Shown: piece after piece, positions 60,920 to 64,000 of the stretch
Numbering within the stretch: position 1 is the first letter of the stretch
Layout of the letters: each line of letters starts with the position of its first letter
The notes under the pieces: generated by a model
The model's input: only the letters and a program-made list of their open reading frames with translations
What the model was told of the DNA's origin: nothing
The model's database searches: none
Made by a program: the position numbers and the translations under genes
NCBI GenBank assembly: GCA_023390555.1
Contig: JAEWCQ010000014.1
Span: 180,635-244,634, forward strand
Direction of reading: 5' to 3'
Source: Bacillota bacterium
Lineage (GTDB): Bacteria > Bacillota > Clostridia > Lachnospirales > Lachnospiraceae
DNA: 64,000 bases

Positions 60920-61348
60920 ATGGTAATAGAAGCAGAGAACATTATGAAGGTTCTGGAACACAGATATCCATTCCTGTTAGTTGACAGAATATTGGAGTTT
61001 GAATATGAGAATTTTGCGGTTGCCTGTAAAAATATCAGTGTCAATGAGCCCTGGGCTTCCGGCCATTTTACCGGAAATCCGATCTATCCGGGAGCTCTGC
61101 TGATCGAATCCTCGGCACAGACCGGAGCATTTTTGTTCTATGATCCACAGGCAGAAGATCATTCGTCTAAGGGAATGCTTGCAAATGTGGAGAACTTTAA
61201 GTTCGTAAGAGTTGTAAAACCCGGTGATCAGCTTATCATCAAGACGACGCTGGTTCAGAAGTTCGGCAATTTTGTAAAAGTCCGCGTCAAAGCATCGGTG
61301 GAGGAAAAGAGAGTTGCGGAGGGTGAACTGACCTATGTTCTTAGCTGA
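60920..61348 (+). CDS. fabZ: 3-Hydroxyacyl-ACP dehydratase (FabZ-like)
   Basis: The 142-residue hotdog dehydratase has HRYPFLLVDRILEF, catalytic His49 in ASGHFTGNPIYPGALLIE and Glu63. It dehydrates 3-hydroxyacyl-ACP to trans-2-enoyl-ACP. No enoyl reductase is seen in the cluster, so double bonds introduced here would stay, giving a polyene. The stop overlaps the next gene by 14 bases. GGAGGAAG precedes the ATG. Confidence 0.95.
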   Translation: MVIEAENIMKVLEHRYPFLLVDRILEFEYENFAVACKNISVNEPWASGHFTGNPIYPGALLIESSAQTGAFLFYDPQAEDHSSKGMLANVENFKFVRVVKPGDQLIIKTTLVQKFGNFVKVRVKASVEEKRVAEGELTYVLS

Positions 61349-61727
61349 AGATATTTTAGCACAGGGAAAAGAGCTGGTATATATCGGAAAATACTATTTT
61401 GAACAGGAGCTGCTGGTTGCATGGCCGAAATATGACGGGGTGCATGCGCATGAAATTATCCCAATCGCTATGTGGCTGGAATCGATCTGTCAGAATGGGG
61501 AGATCTATTGCAGGGAGACATGGAAACAGGCAAAGACGGTCGTCCTTACAAGGGTGCAGGATGTAACGTATATTCCGATACAAAAAAAAGATGCGGATGA
61601 GATTACGTATCGGACAACGAAGCTGGAGGCAGCGGGTGGATATGTCAGATCGGAAATCCTGGTTCTGCAAAACGACGCAGAATTATTCCGGTGCAGCTGT
61701 ACCCACCACTGGACAGCAGCAGAATGA
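61335..61727 (+). CDS. FabZ-like hotdog protein lacking the catalytic His
   Basis: The 130-residue protein aligns with FabZ through LLVAWPKYDGVHAHEIIPIAM and WLESICQNG; the Glu is retained but the catalytic His position is Gly and the nearby Pro-Gly turn is altered (other His residues lie a few positions downstream). It probably forms a heterodimer with FabZ, as in some highly reducing type II systems with DH pairs, rather than acting alone. Its start overlaps fabZ by 14 bases. GAGGGTGA precedes the ATG. Confidence 0.75.
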   Translation: MFLAEDILAQGKELVYIGKYYFEQELLVAWPKYDGVHAHEIIPIAMWLESICQNGEIYCRETWKQAKTVVLTRVQDVTYIPIQKKDADEITYRTTKLEAAGGYVRSEILVLQNDAELFRCSCTHHWTAAE

Positions 61728-61743
61728 AGTGACGGAGTACAGA

Positions 61744-63108
61744 ATGGAGAAAAAATATGATTATGTCATTGTAGGTGCCGGTATTGCAGGATTACTGACA
61801 GGAGCACTGCTCAGCAGTGATAATAACAGTGTGGCCGTGGTCGACAAAAATCAAAATTGCGGCGGGTATGTACATAATTTAGCTGTGAAGGTTCCATACG
61901 GTGCACATCATCTTGGAATACCGGACATGAAATTACTTTCGGATCTTTGTGATAAGCTTGATATTTCGTTTCGGGAACATCTGATCGGTGCGGATGAAAT
62001 AACCGTTGATCTGGATGGAGAGGTGTATTCTGTAACACTTCGCCTGGATCAGCAGAAGAAGCAGCTCATGGACTACTTTCCGGAAGAAAGAGATCATATC
62101 GAAACGTTTATGCGGTATATGGAAGACTTTGGAAGCAGTCTTTATCAGGATGAGGCAAACGAAGTGAGAAAATATTTCCTGCAGTTGGTGAATGTTCCGT
62201 TTGAAAAACTGCTCAGGAACTATTTTTCGGATCAAAAACTGATCCGGCTGCTTACGTTTCTCGGCCCCTGCTATGGAGGTGTAGATCAAACGGATTCTGC
62301 ATTCACCTATGCTTCTTTGATATCTACTTATGGACGAGGTGCTTATTATTTTGATGATTACGGCGAATGGCTGATCCAAGAACTCACCGCATACATCCGA
62401 GGCAGAGAACAATCGGGAATCATCAATGGTTTTCAGGTCCAATCCATTCGATTCGGTGAGGCAGATGGATGCTACGATGTTTATGATCAGAGGGGGAATA
62501 AAATCTGCGGAAGTAACATTATATTTGCAAATTACTTCGTGGATATTCTGAAAGAATACTGCGACCATGCGGCAATTGCAGACAGAAAGCTGGAAAAAAT
62601 TTTTCAGATGGAGGTTGGTCCGTCCGCATACCGCATGTATTTTAAAATAGAGAAAAAACTCGCCAGAAATGAATGCGTGCACATTGGAGCGGTGGAAGGA
62701 GAGCAGATTGCCGACCACAGCTTTATTCTGTCAACGATGGATAATGAGGAATGTAACGTTATGCTCACGGTGGTTGCGGATGCGAAGGTGCTCAAAAAAG
62801 CAGAGAAAGAGATTGCGGAGGAATCCGGAAGGGTCGTTGCAGAATATTTTCATATCCAGGAGGAAAACGTGAAAAGCATTGCGGTATGTACGCCGGAAGG
62901 CAGGCAGAAGACGACACTGAATAAGGCCGGTGCAGTGTTTGGCTGGAAGAGAAATGTGAAAAATAATATGACAGCAAATCTGATTTACGAGATTAGTAAA
63001 AGTATCAAAAATGTATACGTAGTAGGAAACTGGAGTGCAACATTCGGCATTTTCGGAACAATTTATACGGTCGGAAAATTATATCATCAATTGGGAGGAG
63101 AACAGTGA
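61744..63108 (+). CDS. Phytoene-desaturase-like FAD oxidoreductase 2
   Basis: The 454-residue flavoprotein has YVIVGAGIAGLLTGALLSS with the VVDKN acidic strand, NCGGYVHNL, and a C-terminal NVYVVGNWSATFGIFGTIY segment that matches the closing FAD-binding motif. It is a complete CrtI-type protein and the second clear one in the cluster. The start at 61744 lies 16 bases after the hotdog gene. The upstream in-frame codon at 61591 lies inside that gene and is rejected. It probably acts on the ACP-bound or released polyene. Confidence 0.85.
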   Translation: MEKKYDYVIVGAGIAGLLTGALLSSDNNSVAVVDKNQNCGGYVHNLAVKVPYGAHHLGIPDMKLLSDLCDKLDISFREHLIGADEITVDLDGEVYSVTLRLDQQKKQLMDYFPEERDHIETFMRYMEDFGSSLYQDEANEVRKYFLQLVNVPFEKLLRNYFSDQKLIRLLTFLGPCYGGVDQTDSAFTYASLISTYGRGAYYFDDYGEWLIQELTAYIRGREQSGIINGFQVQSIRFGEADGCYDVYDQRGNKICGSNIIFANYFVDILKEYCDHAAIADRKLEKIFQMEVGPSAYRMYFKIEKKLARNECVHIGAVEGEQIADHSFILSTMDNEECNVMLTVVADAKVLKKAEKEIAEESGRVVAEYFHIQEENVKSIAVCTPEGRQKTTLNKAGAVFGWKRNVKNNMTANLIYEISKSIKNVYVVGNWSATFGIFGTIYTVGKLYHQLGGEQ

Positions 63109-63842
63109 GCAGTTATGTGAAGCAGGTAATACCGATGTATATGGGAAGGGTTGGTTTTAAGCATAACAAGAAATTTCTCAATGTATATTCCTACCTGATC
63201 CATACAAACGATGGGTATTATCTCTACGACACCGGTCTGAATGCGTTATTTGTGACTGAGAAAGAAAAGATGCTGGGAGACTTGGCCATGTTCATGCTGG
63301 TCGAAGTAAAGGCAGAGGAACTGCTGGATCAAAAACTCCGAAAGTACGGGGTATCCGGCAGCGAGATAAAAGCGGTCATCTGTTCCCATCTTCATTTCGA
63401 TCATTGCGGCGGTCTTAATTTTTTCCGGAATATGAAAGTGCCGATTCTGGTACAGAAAGAGGAGTATGAGGATGCACTTGTTACAAAGCGTTCCTTTGAG
63501 TACAAAAAAGAAGATTATAGCGATGTACGGGATCAGCTGATCTTTGTGGACGGCGATCAGTGTGTGGACGAAAATGAACATATTCAGCTGATTTGCACAC
63601 CGGGACATTCGGCAGGGCACCAGTCGCTTTGGCTGATCGGAAAAGAGCAAAAGGTGCTTTTGACCGGGGATGCGGTATACACGAGAGAGAGCCTTGCACG
63701 CAGAGAGCCTGCTTCGTACCCGCAGAGCAGGAAGCGTGCGGAAGCGTCAATCGATCGATTGCGCATTCTTGCGGAAAAGAGTGATATTGTAATCTGCGGA
63801 CACGATGGTGCGGAGTATTCGGATCGGGAGATCGTCCTGTAG
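63105..63842 (+). CDS. Metallo-beta-lactamase-fold hydrolase
   Basis: The 245-residue protein starts at GTG overlapping the previous TGA, with GGGAGGAG ahead. It has the zinc motif SHLHFDHCGG, then TPGHSAGHQSLW and an Asp in LLTGDAVYTRE; a final His in VICGHDGAEY completes the di-metal site. This is the lactonase-like/AiiA-type branch of MBL proteins. It could release a product thioester, hydrolyse a lactone or edit the ACP chain. No other evidence chooses between these. Confidence 0.9.
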   Translation: MSSYVKQVIPMYMGRVGFKHNKKFLNVYSYLIHTNDGYYLYDTGLNALFVTEKEKMLGDLAMFMLVEVKAEELLDQKLRKYGVSGSEIKAVICSHLHFDHCGGLNFFRNMKVPILVQKEEYEDALVTKRSFEYKKEDYSDVRDQLIFVDGDQCVDENEHIQLICTPGHSAGHQSLWLIGKEQKVLLTGDAVYTRESLARREPASYPQSRKRAEASIDRLRILAEKSDIVICGHDGAEYSDREIVL

Positions 63843-63852
63843 GGGGGATGGT

Positions 63853-64000
63853 ATGAAGAAGAAAGTGATTATAATCGGCGCAGGTGTTTCCGGGTTATCT
63901 GCAGGAATCTATGCCCAGATGAACGGATTTGACAGTGAAATCTATGAACAGCATAAGGTTGCGGGCGGGGAGTGTACCGCATGGATGAGAAAGGGATATA
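63853..64000 (+). CDS. Phytoene-desaturase-like FAD oxidoreductase 3 (cut by window end)
   Basis: Only 49 codons lie inside the window. They give MKKKVIIIGAGVSGLSAG, an acidic IYEQH strand end and VAGGECTAWMRKGY, the N-terminal FAD signature of a CrtI-type protein. The start at 63853 is preceded by AGGGGGG. The cluster continues beyond base 64000. Confidence 0.88.
   Translation, partial: MKKKVIIIGAGVSGLSAGIYAQMNGFDSEIYEQHKVAGGECTAWMRKGY

Noticed and set aside
63105..63842. Acyl-homoserine-lactone quorum quenching by the MBL protein
   Set aside because: The zinc motif alone does not establish substrate, and cluster context makes chain release or editing equally likely.
50771..64000. Classical aromatic type II polyketide cluster
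   Set aside because: No aromatase, cyclase or the usual KS-CLF-ACP contiguous order is seen; ketoreductases, dehydratases and CrtI-like enzymes point to a reduced polyene instead.

Overview
The window reads as chromosomal DNA of a motile, anaerobic Clostridia member, most likely Lachnospiraceae. The reasons are a pyruvate:ferredoxin oxidoreductase end, strong AGGAGG-type ribosome binding sites, sigma-A-type promoters, the Bacillota gene orders rplS-lepB-ylqF-rnhB-ylqG-ylqH-yraN and DUF512-der-plsY-gpsA, and a flagellar-type chemotaxis operon. The genus cannot be fixed from sequence reading alone. No rRNA, tRNA, CRISPR array or insertion sequence was seen.

Layout. 1-369: end of nifJ. 370-1539: a lone minus-strand tyrosine recombinase between two related palindromes and two imperfect direct repeats. 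1540-9766: chemotaxis operon cheY-cheA-cheW-mcp-cheR-cheB-cheD followed by an HD-GYP c-di-GMP phosphodiesterase. 9898-16492: housekeeping run rplS, lepB, rbgA, lepB, rnhB, two flagellar-export-like genes (ylqG/ylqH type), yraN, pgeF. 16585-20571: a very small soluble MCP-like protein and a GntR(YtrA)-ABC transporter operon. 20716-25540: DUF512 radical SAM protein, der, plsY, gpsA, dut. 25734-31559: MsmX/UgpC-type ATPase, CdaR-type regulator, a multi-spanning MCP and a Csp-like subtilisin. 31778-34938: LysR divergent from an OxlT-like MFS carrier and an SDR. 35437-38316: large secreted carbohydrate-binding protein.

38685-64000 (cut by the right edge) is the most notable region: a biosynthetic gene cluster. 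An AgrC-like GHKL histidine kinase and a LytTR regulator, with a good promoter at 38685-38713, are followed by a terminator and an 18-codon ORF with the best Shine-Dalgarno of the region. Then comes a three-gene biotin-dependent transcarboxylase set (12S-like, 5S-like and 1.3S-like), a class III aminotransferase and an ABC exporter (ATPase plus FtsX-type permease). A highly reducing type II polyketide/fatty-acid assembly line follows: ACP, ketosynthase with intact Cys-His-His, chain-length-factor-like partner lacking all three catalytic residues, two ketoreductases, a YbgC-type thioesterase, FabD, FabZ and a second FabZ-like protein without the usual His. Interspersed are three phytoene-desaturase-like flavoproteins, one degenerate relative (the last complete ones being followed by one cut by the edge), two BtrH-like Cys-His acyltransferases each paired with a 292-residue protein of unknown function, and a metallo-beta-lactamase-fold hydrolase.

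Working model (inference): a peptide-responsive two-component system switches on a cluster whose transcarboxylase makes (methyl)malonyl-CoA from a keto-acid carboxyl donor. The KS/CLF/KR/DH set builds a polyene chain on the dedicated ACP, the flavoproteins desaturate or isomerise it, BtrH-like enzymes move it from ACP to an amine or peptide acceptor, and the ABC system exports it. The nearest conceptual relatives are the aryl polyene, ishigamide/cinnamoyl-lipid and granadaene (cyl) systems, but the gene content matches none of them exactly.
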